Positions 54,001 through 61,872 of a DNA stretch of 64,000 bases are shown here, piece after piece. The translations under genes and the position numbers were made by a program. Every line of letters begins with the position of its first letter. Position 1 is the first letter of the stretch. This stretch comes from Pandoraea iniqua (GTDB lineage Bacteria; Pseudomonadota; Gammaproteobacteria; Burkholderiales; Burkholderiaceae): contig NZ_CABPSF010000003.1 in assembly GCF_902459685.1 (NCBI RefSeq), positions 124,001 through 188,000 on the forward strand, written 5' to 3'. Under the pieces are notes generated by a model. The model was not told the DNA's origin and ran no database searches. It saw only the letters and a program-made list of their open reading frames with translations.

Positions 54001-57000
54001 CCTCGCTGACGTTTAGCGTCAGTTCGAACTGGGCGGCCTCGCCACCCGTGTCGAAATGCCGGGTCGTGAGGCCGGGCAGCTCACGCAACACGCGATAGTC
54101 CTCGCGCTGGTGATTGAACATGACCTGAAACAGCGGCGTGTGACTCACGCTGCGCGTGGGCGACAGCGCATCGACGAGACTGTCGAACGGCAGCGTCTGG
54201 TGATCGAGCGCCTGCTGCGTGCGCTCGCCGGTCAGGCTGACCAGTTCCCCTGCGCGCAGATGCGCCGGGAAGTCGGCGCGCATCACGAGCGTGTTGATGA
54301 AGACACCAATCAGGTTGGCGACCTCGGGCTGGTCACGGCCAGAGACCGGCACGCCCACGCGAATTTCGTTTTGCGCGCACCAGCGGTGCAGCAGCGCCTG
54401 AAATGCCGACAACAGCACGACGTAGGGCGTGACGCCGTGGCGACGCGCCGTCTCACGCACCGACGTGACCGTCGCCGTATCGAGTTGGAACAGGTGCCGT
54501 GCCGCCTGATACTCACCCGTCGGATGACGGGGATGGTCGTGCGGCAAATCGGCCACCGGATGGACATCGCCGAGCAGCGCGCGCCAGTACGCCAGTTGCC
54601 GGTCTCGTTCGACGCCGTCAAACGTTTCGCGCTGCCACGCGGCGTAATCGCCGTACTGAACGGGCAACTCGGCGCGCGCCGGGGCAGGCGTTTCAGCGCC
54701 GACACGGCAATGCGCCGTGTAGGCGGCGACGAACGCATCGAGCAGCACGCCGACCGACCAGCCATCGGCCACGATGTGGTGCATGGCGATCAACAACACG
54801 AAGTCCGGCGCGTCGGCATCGGGCGCCGCGCCCTTCAATCGCATGAGACCCACGCGCAGCAATGGCCCGCGCTGCAAGTCGAATGGCGCATCGGTGAAGG
54901 CCTGCGCCATGGCAGGCGCTTCTGTGGACTGTGCGTCGAATACCTGCCACGCAAAGTCGGGGGCTTCGTGAACGACCTGCACGGCCTCGGTCGCGCCGTC
55001 GGGCACTTCGAACGTCGTGCGCAGCACTTCATGCTGCGCCACGATGTCCTTGAAGGCGTGCCGCACGGCCGCTTCATTTAATTCGCCGCGCAAGCCGATG
55101 CCACCCGCCACGTGATAGGCACTGCTATCCGGTTGCAGATGCCAGAGGAACCACAGCCGGCGCTGGGCGTGCGACATGGGCAATGCCGAGCGCGAATGAC
55201 GGGTGCGAGTGACCGGCGGCAGCACAGCCCCGGTTGCCGCCAGCGACGCCGCTGCCAATGCGGCCAGCGAGCGATGGACGAACATCTCCCGGGGCGAGAC
55301 GGCAATACCGCGCGCGGCGGCACGCGCCACCACTCGCAGTACCAGAATCGAGTCGCCACCGAGTGTGAAGAAGTTGTCGTTACGGCCGACGCGCGCGAGA
55401 CCAAGCACCTCGGCCCAGACTTCCGCCAAGGCCAGTTCGCGCTCGCCGGCGGGCGCCACGTAACCGCCCAGTTCGAACGACGGCGCGGGCAACGCGCGAC
55501 GGTCCAGCTTGCCGCCCGGTGTCATCGGGAGTGCATCGAGCGGCACGATGGCCGAGGGCACGAGCGGTGCAGGTAAGGCGGCTTCGAGCGCGGCGCGCAA
55601 AACCGTGGCATCCGGCGCGCGCCCGCCCTGCCCTGTGACGTAGGCGGCCAAGCGTGTGCCGGCATCACTGTCGAAGGCGGTCACGACCGCTTCTCGTACG
55701 CCCGGCTGCGCGAGCAATGCCGCTTCGATTTCGCCAAGTTCCACACGGAACCCGCGAATCTTCACTTGAAAATCGGCGCGTCCGACGTAGTCCAGTTGAC
55801 CATCCGCACGCCAGCGAACCAGATCGCCGGTGCGGTAGGCCCGGCTGCCCGGGGCACCGAACGGATCGGGCACGAAACGGTCGGCGGTCTGGGCGGCACG
55901 GTCAAGATAGCCGCGTGCAAGCAGGTCGCCACCGATCAGCAATTCACCGATTGCGCCCTGCGGCGCCAGTGTCATATCAGGGGTGACGACGTACAAACGC
56001 CGTCCTTGCAGCGCGCGTCCGATTGGCACGCTGGCTGAATGGGCGTTGGCCTCGCCGGAGGCTGCCCATGCCGACGCCGTGACGGCCGCTTCGGTCGGCC
56101 CGTAGGTATTGAGCAGCCGAATGTGCCCCAGATGCGCATGGTCGCGCCAGCGCCGCAGCCCCTGCGCAGACATCGCTTCGCCGCCGACATGCAGTTGGCG
56201 GACTTGCGCGAGCGGTGCCGTTTGGGATCGCGGGTCGAAGCCTTCATCCAAGGCCTGCACCAGCACGTTCCAGTACGCCGTCGGCAAATCGACCACGGTG
56301 ACACCATCTCGTGCCACGTTCGTAACGAACTCGTCAGCGCTCCACAACTGCGGACCGCGCAAAACGACGGCGGCGCCGACGTGCAGGGCGGGGAAAAGCT
56401 GTTCGACGAAGCCATCGAAGTTCATCGTCGAGAACTGCAACACCCGGTCGGCGGCAGACAACTGGCACAGCGACGCCCACACGCGCGCCTGCGCGGCGAG
56501 CGCGCCGTGGCTGATCGCGACGCCCTTCGGCTTACCGGTCGATCCTGATGTGTAGATCACGTAGGCCAAGTGCGCCGGCAACAGCGGCACGTCGGGGGCG
56601 GTATCGGGGGTGTTCAGCAGCGCGTCGACATCGACATCGACATCGATACGCACAACGCTGTCGGGCAGCGCCACGTGTGCGCTGGCCGCGTGGCCCAGCA
56701 CCACTGCCGCGCCGCTATCGGCAAGCATGTCGGCGAGCCGTTGCGGCGGGTAGTCCGGATCGAGCGGCACGTAGGCCCCGCCGGCCTTGAGCACGGCGAG
56801 AATGCCGACGATCATGTCGACCGAGCGCGTCAAGGCGACGCCGACGCGGGTATCCGGTTTCACGCCCAGCGCGATCAGATGATGGGCCAGACGGTTCGCG
56901 CGTGCGTCGAGCGCCGCGCGGGAGAGCGTCACGCCGTCGTGCACCAGCGCGGGCGCGTCGGCATCGTCGGCCGCATGTGCCTCGAAGCGGCGATGCACCG

Positions 57001-60000
57001 GCAGGAACCCTGCCGAGGCCAGCGGCGTTTCCCCGTGTTCGATGAGGCGTCGATGCGCGTCGCCGGTCAGTATCGCGAGATCGCCCAAGCGGGTATCCGG
57101 CGCGGCGACGAACGTTGCCAGAAGCGACACGAGCTGATCGCACAGGCGTGCCATCGTGTCCGGTGCAAATAGCTCGCGAGCGTAATCAAAGCTGCCGGTT
57201 AGTCCGCCAGATGCCAGTTCATGCGCGCTCAGCGTCAATTCGAATTGTGCGGCGCGCGTGCGCGGCAGATACCGTTCCACATGAAGACCATCGAGCGCCT
57301 GCACGGCACTGGCATCGTCGCGTTGATAGTTCAGCAGCACCTGAAACAAGGGCGTGTGCGTCAGGCTGCGCTCCGGGGCCAGCGCTTCCACAAGCGCTTC
57401 GAACGGCAGTGCCTGATGGGCCGAAGCGTCCAGCACGTGCGTCCGCGTTCGGTCGATCAATTCCGAAATGGTTTGCGAGGCGTCGAGCCGGCCGCGCAAC
57501 ACCTGCGTGTTCATAAACAGGCCGATCAACGGCGCGCTTTCCGGCAACTCTCGGCCGGCAATCGGTACGCCGACGCGAATATCGCGCAGGCCGCTGTGCC
57601 TCGAGAGCAGCAGTTGGAACGCCGCGAGCACGATCATGAAAGGTGTCGCCCGATGCGCCGCCGCGAGAGCACGGACACCGGCCGTCAACGCCGGTGGCAG
57701 CGAAAACGGTATGGACGCTTCCGTGTACTGCGCCAGTGGTTCGCGCGGGTGGTCCGACGGCAGCAGCAATACGGGTGCTGTCTCGCCTTCGCCTAAAGCG
57801 GCCCGCCACCAGTCAAGCTGGCGTTGCTGTTCGCCCGCTGCGAGTCGGCCCCGCTGCCATGCGGCGACGTCGGCGTACTGCAAGGTCAGTACGGGGAGGC
57901 TCGGTGCTTGCCCTGCCACGGCCGCCTGATATCCCGCGACGAACTCGCGCAGCACGATATCGATCGACCAGCCGTCCGCGACGATGTGATGCATCGCCAC
58001 CAGCAGGATGTGTTCGGAAACCGTTTCACCGGGCAACGCCAGCAGTGCCACGCGCAACAGCGGTCCGGTGCGCAGATCGAACGGGGTGTCGTTGAACGTC
58101 TGGGCCCTTCGGTTCGCCTCTTCTTGCGTGGCGGCCTCGACGTGCTGCCATTCGAATGGCAGGTCGGCGTGGACGATCTGAAGCAATTCGGTGTCGTCGC
58201 CGTCGACGGTCTTGTCGCTGAACGTCGTCCGCAGCACTTCGTGCCGCGCCACCATCCCTGCAAACGCCTGACGGACGGCGTTGGCGTCCAGTGCGCCCTT
58301 CAGCCGCATGGCGCCGGTGATGTGGTACGCCGAGCTATCGGGTTGCAACGCCCAAAGGAACCACTGCCGCTGCTGAGCGTGCGAGGCGGCAACGCGCAAA
58401 CGCCCATCGTCACGAACAAGCATCTCGGGGCGGCTTTGCTGCAATACCTCGTGAGTCACCGACGCTGCCAGTGCGCGCAGCGTCGCAGCCTCGAACCATT
58501 GCCGAGGCGTCGATTGAATGCCGGCTGCCGCGGCATGCGCGACGCCCCGGAGTGTCAGAATCGAGTCGCCGCCGAGGGCATAGAAGTTGTCGTCGCGGCC
58601 GATGCGCGCGTCGTCCGTGAGACGCAGCACCGAACGCCACGCGTCGGCGAGCCGCGATTCGACGCTCCCCTGCGGCGCTTCATGGGCGGCGTCACCTTGC
58701 TGCGGCACTGGCAGGGCCCGGCGGTCGATCTTGCCGTTGGGCGTGAGCGGCATGGCGGGAATCACCATCACGCGGCCCGGCACCATGTAGTCAGGCAGCG
58801 TGCGGCCGATGGCACGGCGCAAGTCCGCTTCATCCGGCTGTGCGCCGGGCAACGCCGTCACATAGCCGATCAGACGCACACCCGCCGCACCCGCGTGTGC
58901 CGTCACCACGGCTTCGCGTACGCCGTCGCAGGTCAGCAACCCGGCTTCGATCTCCCCCAATTCGATGCGGAAACCGCGAATCTTCACCTGCTGATCGATG
59001 CGGCCGATGAATTCGATATCGCCGTCGGCGCGGCGTCGTACCAGATCGCCGGTGCGATACAACCGCGCACCGTCGGCGGCGAACGGATGCGGGACAAAGC
59101 GCTCCGCCGTCAGTGAGGCGCGCTGCCAGTAGCCGCGCGCCAACCCTTCGCCACCCAGATAAAGCTCGCCCGGAACACCGGCCGGCGTCTCGTTGAGGCT
59201 GGCGTCGAGCACCCACGCCTGCGTGGCACGAATTGGCGCGCCGAGGGTGGTCTTATCGCCGTCGACGCGAGCAACCAGCGACCAGATCGTCGTCTCGGTA
59301 GGCCCGTACATGTTCCACAGGGCAACGCCGCGAGCCAGCAACGACTGCGCCAGATCGGGCGGCAGCGCTTCGCCGCCGCACAGCCCTTTCAATCCCTGAA
59401 GTGCCTTACGTGGCTGACGTGTCCGATGCGTTGAACGTTCTGCTGGCAATGCATCCGCCTCGACATCGAGCAGCATGCGCCAAGTGGCCGGGGTCGCCTG
59501 AAGCACCGTGGCCCGGCTGTCCGTGAGCAGTCGCGAAAGCGCCACGCCATCACGTGTCGTGTGCTTGTCCGCGACGATCAATTGCGCGCCGCTGACGAGC
59601 GGCAGGTACAACTCCAGTGCCGCGATATCGAACGAGAGCGACGTCACTGCGACCCAGCGATCCTCGGCCGTCAGCCCGGGCCGCTCGCCCAGACTTGCAA
59701 TGAAGCTCGACAGCGCGGCGTGCCGCACCATCACGCCCTTGGGGCGCCCGGTCGATCCCGACGTGTAAATCACATAAGCCAGATGCTCGGGCAGTACGGT
59801 CGCGTTCAGCGCGTCTGCGGCAATATTTGCGCCGGTCGTCGTTACGTCTGTGGAATCCACCCCAAAGGTTCGAATTTCCGCCGGAAACGCGAGCCGGGCA
59901 GCGACTTCAGGGCACGTGACGATCCGTTGTAAGCCGCTGTCCGCCACGATATAGGCCAGACGCTCAACGGGATATTCAGGATCGAGCGGCACGTAGGCCG

Positions 60001-61759
60001 CCCCCGCGCGGAGCACGCCGAGGACGGCGACGACCATATCGACCGAGCGTTCGAGCGCCACCCCGATGCAGGCGTCAGGCCCTGCGCCATCGGCGATGAG
60101 ACGCCGCGCCAGCGCATCGGCGCGATGCAACAACTCGCCGTACGTCAGACGCGATTCGCCGCAAACGACCGCCAGCCGCGACGGGTCTTGCGCTGCCCGC
60201 GACGCAATGCGTACAGGCACCGGGTCGAGCCGCGCATCGTGGGCGTTCGCCGCGACCTCATCCGGCAGGCAATCCGCCGCAAGATGCGCCGCTGCCCGTT
60301 GTGCCAGCACGATGGCGCCCGTTGCCGTATCGGCGGCACTGACCAATGCATCTAGCCAGCCACCGAAGTCATCGAGCAGCGCATGAGCGAGCGAACCCTC
60401 GACCCGATCACGGTCGTATTCAAGGTCGAGATCAGCACCCAGCCGATGCCAGTCGACCGCCAGCGTCAGGTCGAATTGCGGCGTGTCGTTGGCCAGCGTG
60501 AGCACGTCGACCTGCACGTCGCCAACCCGCAACTGCGGCGCGGCGTCCGACTGGCTGAAGTTGAACATCGTCTGAAAAATACTGCCACCGCTGCGCCGGG
60601 CGGCTTCCAGCGCCAACTCGAACGGAACATCGAGACGGTCGAGCGCCGCCACCCGGGTGCGATTCACATCTTCGACGCACGCGCGTAACGACTGTGCCGG
60701 GCAATGACGGGCCCGGTAAACCTGCGTGCCGACGAAGCAGCCGATCAAGTCGGGGGTGCCGGGGATATGCCGGCCATCGACGGGCACGCCGATGAGGAAA
60801 TCGCCCTCGCCGTGGTACCGGCGCAAGGTCAGTTGCCAGAGCGCGAGCAGCGCGACGAACGGCGTCACGCCTGCCTGCTGGCACCACGCAGTCAATGCGG
60901 CGTGCCGGGATGCATCAAGGGGATGACGCAAGACACCACGGCGCACACCGGCTTCGCGCCCCAGCGGCGCGGGGAGTTGCAACGGCCCGTACTCGTCCGC
61001 GAGATCCTTGCGCCAGCCATCGAGCGCCGTCTGCCAACGCCCGCTGACAATCCCCGCGTGCTGCCGTTGCGCATAGTCGGCGTATTGAATCGCCAGCGAC
61101 GGCAGGGCCGCCATTGGGTCGGTGCCCTGCACCACAGCCAGATAAGCCTGTGCGAACTCGCGCGCCCAGACGTCGTTCGATGCCGCGTCCGAGATCAGGT
61201 GGTGCATGGTGACGGCAAGCACGTGCTGCCGGTCCGGCAAATCGATCCAGCTCACGCGCAGCAACGGGGCGGCGGCCGGATCGAAGGGCTTACGGGCGTT
61301 CTCTGTAACAAATGCGGCGACGCGTGCTTCGATGTCAGCGGCCGGCAGGTGGCGCCAGTCCAGACGTGTCATGGCGAACGGCACTTCAGGCAGTACCGTT
61401 TGCGATGGCTCGCCGTCCTGCATGGCGAAGGCGGTGCGCAATACATCATGGCGGGAGATGACCGTGCGGATCGCCTGCTCCACGGCGTTCGCATCGATGG
61501 GGCTGCCGCCGCTGAGCCGGAATACGCGCGCGATGTGGTACGCATCGTCGTCCGGGGCGAACTGCTGCGCCATCCAGAGCCGGCGTTGCGCGAACGACAG
61601 CGGCACGGCAGACGGCGACACGGCAGACGACGACGGCACAGGCTCGGCGATGCGCTGGCTCGTGCGCTCGCGTTCGGTCTCGGAACCGCTGGCCGGCGAC
61701 GCTTGCGTGTCGAGCATCAACAGTTCCAGCAGCGCGCGGTCGAGATCTTCCATGGCCAT
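48050..61759 (-). CDS. Four-module non-ribosomal peptide synthetase with thioesterase
   Basis: A 4569-residue NRPS, C-A-T four times then TE. Core positions (residue, approximate): A-domain YTSGSTG at 660, 1737, 2806 and 3865; carrier sites GGDS 1063, GGDS 2136, GGHS 3185, GGDS 4256; TE nucleophile LGWSSGAA at 4385. Condensation motifs are HHLISDA (C1), HHIVADG (C2, C3) and HHIVADE (C4). No epimerisation, methylation or oxidation domain is visible. By-eye ten-residue A codes: A1 DILQLGMIWK and A3 DILQLGLIWK (both like glycine codes), A2 DGEDHGTVTK (acidic pocket, basic residue likely), A4 DVHRTGLVAK (unassigned). A leading C domain implies N-acylation of the first residue, matching the acylase gene that follows. 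The start is fixed by CCGGAGGA eight bases upstream. Product: probably a lipotetrapeptide siderophore precursor. Confidence 0.93.
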   Translation of the reverse strand: MAMEDLDRALLELLMLDTQASPASGSETERERTSQRIAEPVPSSSAVSPSAVPLSFAQRRLWMAQQFAPDDDAYHIARVFRLSGGSPIDANAVEQAIRTVISRHDVLRTAFAMQDGEPSQTVLPEVPFAMTRLDWRHLPAADIEARVAAFVTENARKPFDPAAAPLLRVSWIDLPDRQHVLAVTMHHLISDAASNDVWAREFAQAYLAVVQGTDPMAALPSLAIQYADYAQRQHAGIVSGRWQTALDGWRKDLADEYGPLQLPAPLGREAGVRRGVLRHPLDASRHAALTAWCQQAGVTPFVALLALWQLTLRRYHGEGDFLIGVPVDGRHIPGTPDLIGCFVGTQVYRARHCPAQSLRACVEDVNRTRVAALDRLDVPFELALEAARRSGGSIFQTMFNFSQSDAAPQLRVGDVQVDVLTLANDTPQFDLTLAVDWHRLGADLDLEYDRDRVEGSLAHALLDDFGGWLDALVSAADTATGAIVLAQRAAAHLAADCLPDEVAANAHDARLDPVPVRIASRAAQDPSRLAVVCGESRLTYGELLHRADALARRLIADGAGPDACIGVALERSVDMVVAVLGVLRAGAAYVPLDPEYPVERLAYIVADSGLQRIVTCPEVAARLAFPAEIRTFGVDSTDVTTTGANIAADALNATVLPEHLAYVIYTSGSTGRPKGVMVRHAALSSFIASLGERPGLTAEDRWVAVTSLSFDIAALELYLPLVSGAQLIVADKHTTRDGVALSRLLTDSRATVLQATPATWRMLLDVEADALPAERSTHRTRQPRKALQGLKGLCGGEALPPDLAQSLLARGVALWNMYGPTETTIWSLVARVDGDKTTLGAPIRATQAWVLDASLNETPAGVPGELYLGGEGLARGYWQRASLTAERFVPHPFAADGARLYRTGDLVRRRADGDIEFIGRIDQQVKIRGFRIELGEIEAGLLTCDGVREAVVTAHAGAAGVRLIGYVTALPGAQPDEADLRRAIGRTLPDYMVPGRVMVIPAMPLTPNGKIDRRALPVPQQGDAAHEAPQGSVESRLADAWRSVLRLTDDARIGRDDNFYALGGDSILTLRGVAHAAAAGIQSTPRQWFEAATLRALAASVTHEVLQQSRPEMLVRDDGRLRVAASHAQQRQWFLWALQPDSSAYHITGAMRLKGALDANAVRQAFAGMVARHEVLRTTFSDKTVDGDDTELLQIVHADLPFEWQHVEAATQEEANRRAQTFNDTPFDLRTGPLLRVALLALPGETVSEHILLVAMHHIVADGWSIDIVLREFVAGYQAAVAGQAPSLPVLTLQYADVAAWQRGRLAAGEQQRQLDWWRAALGEGETAPVLLLPSDHPREPLAQYTEASIPFSLPPALTAGVRALAAAHRATPFMIVLAAFQLLLSRHSGLRDIRVGVPIAGRELPESAPLIGLFMNTQVLRGRLDASQTISELIDRTRTHVLDASAHQALPFEALVEALAPERSLTHTPLFQVLLNYQRDDASAVQALDGLHVERYLPRTRAAQFELTLSAHELASGGLTGSFDYARELFAPDTMARLCDQLVSLLATFVAAPDTRLGDLAILTGDAHRRLIEHGETPLASAGFLPVHRRFEAHAADDADAPALVHDGVTLSRAALDARANRLAHHLIALGVKPDTRVGVALTRSVDMIVGILAVLKAGGAYVPLDPDYPPQRLADMLADSGAAVVLGHAASAHVALPDSVVRIDVDVDVDALLNTPDTAPDVPLLPAHLAYVIYTSGSTGKPKGVAISHGALAAQARVWASLCQLSAADRVLQFSTMNFDGFVEQLFPALHVGAAVVLRGPQLWSADEFVTNVARDGVTVVDLPTAYWNVLVQALDEGFDPRSQTAPLAQVRQLHVGGEAMSAQGLRRWRDHAHLGHIRLLNTYGPTEAAVTASAWAASGEANAHSASVPIGRALQGRRLYVVTPDMTLAPQGAIGELLIGGDLLARGYLDRAAQTADRFVPDPFGAPGSRAYRTGDLVRWRADGQLDYVGRADFQVKIRGFRVELGEIEAALLAQPGVREAVVTAFDSDAGTRLAAYVTGQGGRAPDATVLRAALEAALPAPLVPSAIVPLDALPMTPGGKLDRRALPAPSFELGGYVAPAGERELALAEVWAEVLGLARVGRNDNFFTLGGDSILVLRVVARAAARGIAVSPREMFVHRSLAALAAASLAATGAVLPPVTRTRHSRSALPMSHAQRRLWFLWHLQPDSSAYHVAGGIGLRGELNEAAVRHAFKDIVAQHEVLRTTFEVPDGATEAVQVVHEAPDFAWQVFDAQSTEAPAMAQAFTDAPFDLQRGPLLRVGLMRLKGAAPDADAPDFVLLIAMHHIVADGWSVGVLLDAFVAAYTAHCRVGAETPAPARAELPVQYGDYAAWQRETFDGVERDRQLAYWRALLGDVHPVADLPHDHPRHPTGEYQAARHLFQLDTATVTSVRETARRHGVTPYVVLLSAFQALLHRWCAQNEIRVGVPVSGRDQPEVANLIGVFINTLVMRADFPAHLRAGELVSLTGERTQQALDHQTLPFDSLVDALSPTRSVSHTPLFQVMFNHQREDYRVLRELPGLTTRHFDTGGEAAQFELTLNVSEASDGAIAGSFTYARELFEASTMARLSSQYATMLSALCASDDTVIDDITLIDTEAAAQLHAWGVATDDFAADAPVHVRMSAQARRTPDAIAVHGDDASLTYAALERRSNQLAHALIAQGVGPDVPVAIALERGAGMLVALLGVLKAGGCYVPLDPGYPAERLRYMLDHSGVTRLITQSSLKATLPIPAGSACLLLDRFDGETYTGTAPDITVGPEHLAYVIYTSGSTGKPKGVMVRHGGLSNFLSSLAQRPGLTADDRWVAVTSLSFDIAALELFLPLTLGAQVIVASRETARDGFALAALLQQSGATVLQSTPATWRMLLAAGRPWPALRALCGGEALPPDLADALRARGCELWNLYGPTETTIWSMLGRVVGKPVLGQVIAGTQARVLDARLQRVPPGVAGELYLGGSGLARGYFGRADLSAERFVPDPFSPDGKRLYRTGDLARWKHDGTLEFLGRTDHQVKIRGHRIELGEIEARLAASEGVGAAVVVAHESASGTQLVGYVSPAGGVVDADAMRNALAAQLPDYMVPAVILSLPALPLTPNGKIDRKALPAPDIAPRHFSAPQTADETLLAGVWREVLGVERIGRDDNFFALGGHSLQAMQVVSLLATKHTRALALRDVFAAATLSALAECLTQASPGIDTPLTTVAPIPVRDDRQRALLTQGQARLWFLWQLDPSSAAYHMTGAFRLDGQLDTQALALAVADVVKRHDVLHSHFEAVDDTPWQVVDAPDAFGWAVEDLERSGATLSDRLQALSSRPIDLTHGPILRVTLLRLGATSHVLHFATHHIVADEWSVGVLARDFGQAYTARLTGDEPAFTPLAAQYGDFAAWHREWLDDARESAQLAYWRDRLGDEHPALELPVARKRTGLRADRGARLTAELPGDVSQRVRALARRHGTTPFTVLLSAWQLTLSRYAAQKDVRVGVPVAGRVHPATDDLVGFFVNTLVIRAELAGVQTFSDLLAQTRDRMIEAQAHQDVPFARLVDALQTQRSLSHTPLFQVMFNYGARAGKPTSLPGVQFGLLANEAATARFDLVLNVFEDDAFGLSLTYACDIFERDTVGEMLAGYRTVLDRLVRDEAMLAPPEVALGDVPLIDAPALVNAKPGRTGTDKPWRPVTQTLIETARSHAGKNAVHCEGENLTYAALDAWSARVAHRLIASGVKREERVGLCLRRSAAVVPALIGVLRAGAAFVPLDPEYPADRLAYMMEDAGVSRVLTDADTRDALAALFVQREAIDIDQLRPAQGEGEGEGEGESDALRSIDEHAALHGDQLAYVIYTSGSTGRPKGVAVSHRSLALHLNDFITTYGISVADRQLQSSTINFDVALHEMLPSLMQGGSIEMRGAKPWDLATTNRQLVAQQVTFARIPTAYWQQWLHEPPDPASLALRQITVGGEGLPGDALRQWRSGPLAHIRLDNLYGPTETTVACMYRPTQDADCAQPIVSIGGPYPSRDVYVCDDAGNALPPGALGELCIGGETLARGYLGRASLTAEKFIPDPHRNDGARQYRSGDLCRQRPDGTIDFLGRMDQQVKLRGFRIELGEVEAALRSVPGVREAAAELRGQGDDRQLVGYVTGDASLSDTDLLREALQTRLPGFMIPGAFVRLEALPLMPNGKLNRAALPEPTVRKADEAAQGPVTPTEAMLFDVWRDTLGRDGFGRHDNFFAIGGDSLAALKVATNAQRRGFGHFSLEGLFAHPTIAGLASWLDETTQGRPANIVTLNRAAATQLFAIHPGYGLVGEYRPLASALDGMAQVHGVQSPMYTDAAWAPASLDALALDYATAIRRVQPTGPYRLLGWSSGAAIARHVAGVLVAQGEVVDFLGSVDGEAPEGAESLDAPAPIVDVAKTLQIDDAEIDHLLAAMQADAGRWQGVIPEGDDGRQWLATVLRIGKHFDAVSAAAHDAAPLPVPMHLWLARRDGDTTNALDAIAATRAWRAQAGHVTVETFDTDHTGIVRHPDFIASLHRALGALHPQDTSAGNRS
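50231..50260 (-). repeat. Five 6-bp tandem repeats in the A4 domain
   Basis: TTCACC five times on the plus strand encodes (Gly-Glu)5 in a surface loop just before the YTSGSTG core of the fourth adenylation domain. In-frame slippage would change only loop length. Confidence 0.9.
56625..56648 (-). repeat. 6-bp tandem repeats in the A2 domain
   Basis: TCGACA three times plus TCGATA encodes Asp-Val repeats at the equivalent pre-core loop of the second adenylation domain, the same structural position as the Gly-Glu repeat in A4. Confidence 0.8.
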
Positions 61760-61777
61760 GCCAGCATCCTCCGGTAA

Positions 61778-61837
61778 CGGCCCGCGCAATGCGCACGGGC
61801 CGGAACAGCAATCTGGCGCACGTTGGCGCGCGCCAGA
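61778..61837 (-). promoter_or_regulatory. Two tandem stem-loops between receptor and NRPS genes
   Basis: TCTGGCGC/GCGCCAGA (61812-61837) and CGGCCCG/CGGGCCG with inner GC pairs (61778-61802) fold in the 113-base gap, the second ending 13 bases before the NRPS ribosome-binding site. No T-run follows, so partial termination, attenuation or mRNA stabilisation are all possible. Confidence 0.5.
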
Positions 61838-61872
61838 GGTCCTGCACCCTTTTCAAACCGTCGATCAGTCAA

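Noticed and set aside
52502-54016. Long plus-strand frames inside the NRPS region (also 57824-59116 and 60704-61777)
   Set aside because: All are antisense to intact NRPS domains and His/Arg/Gln-rich without motifs.
48050-61759. Epimerisation or dual E/C domains after the GGDS-type carriers
   Set aside because: No E-domain-length insert or extra motif set between T and C domains could be seen; spacing fits plain C-A-T modules.
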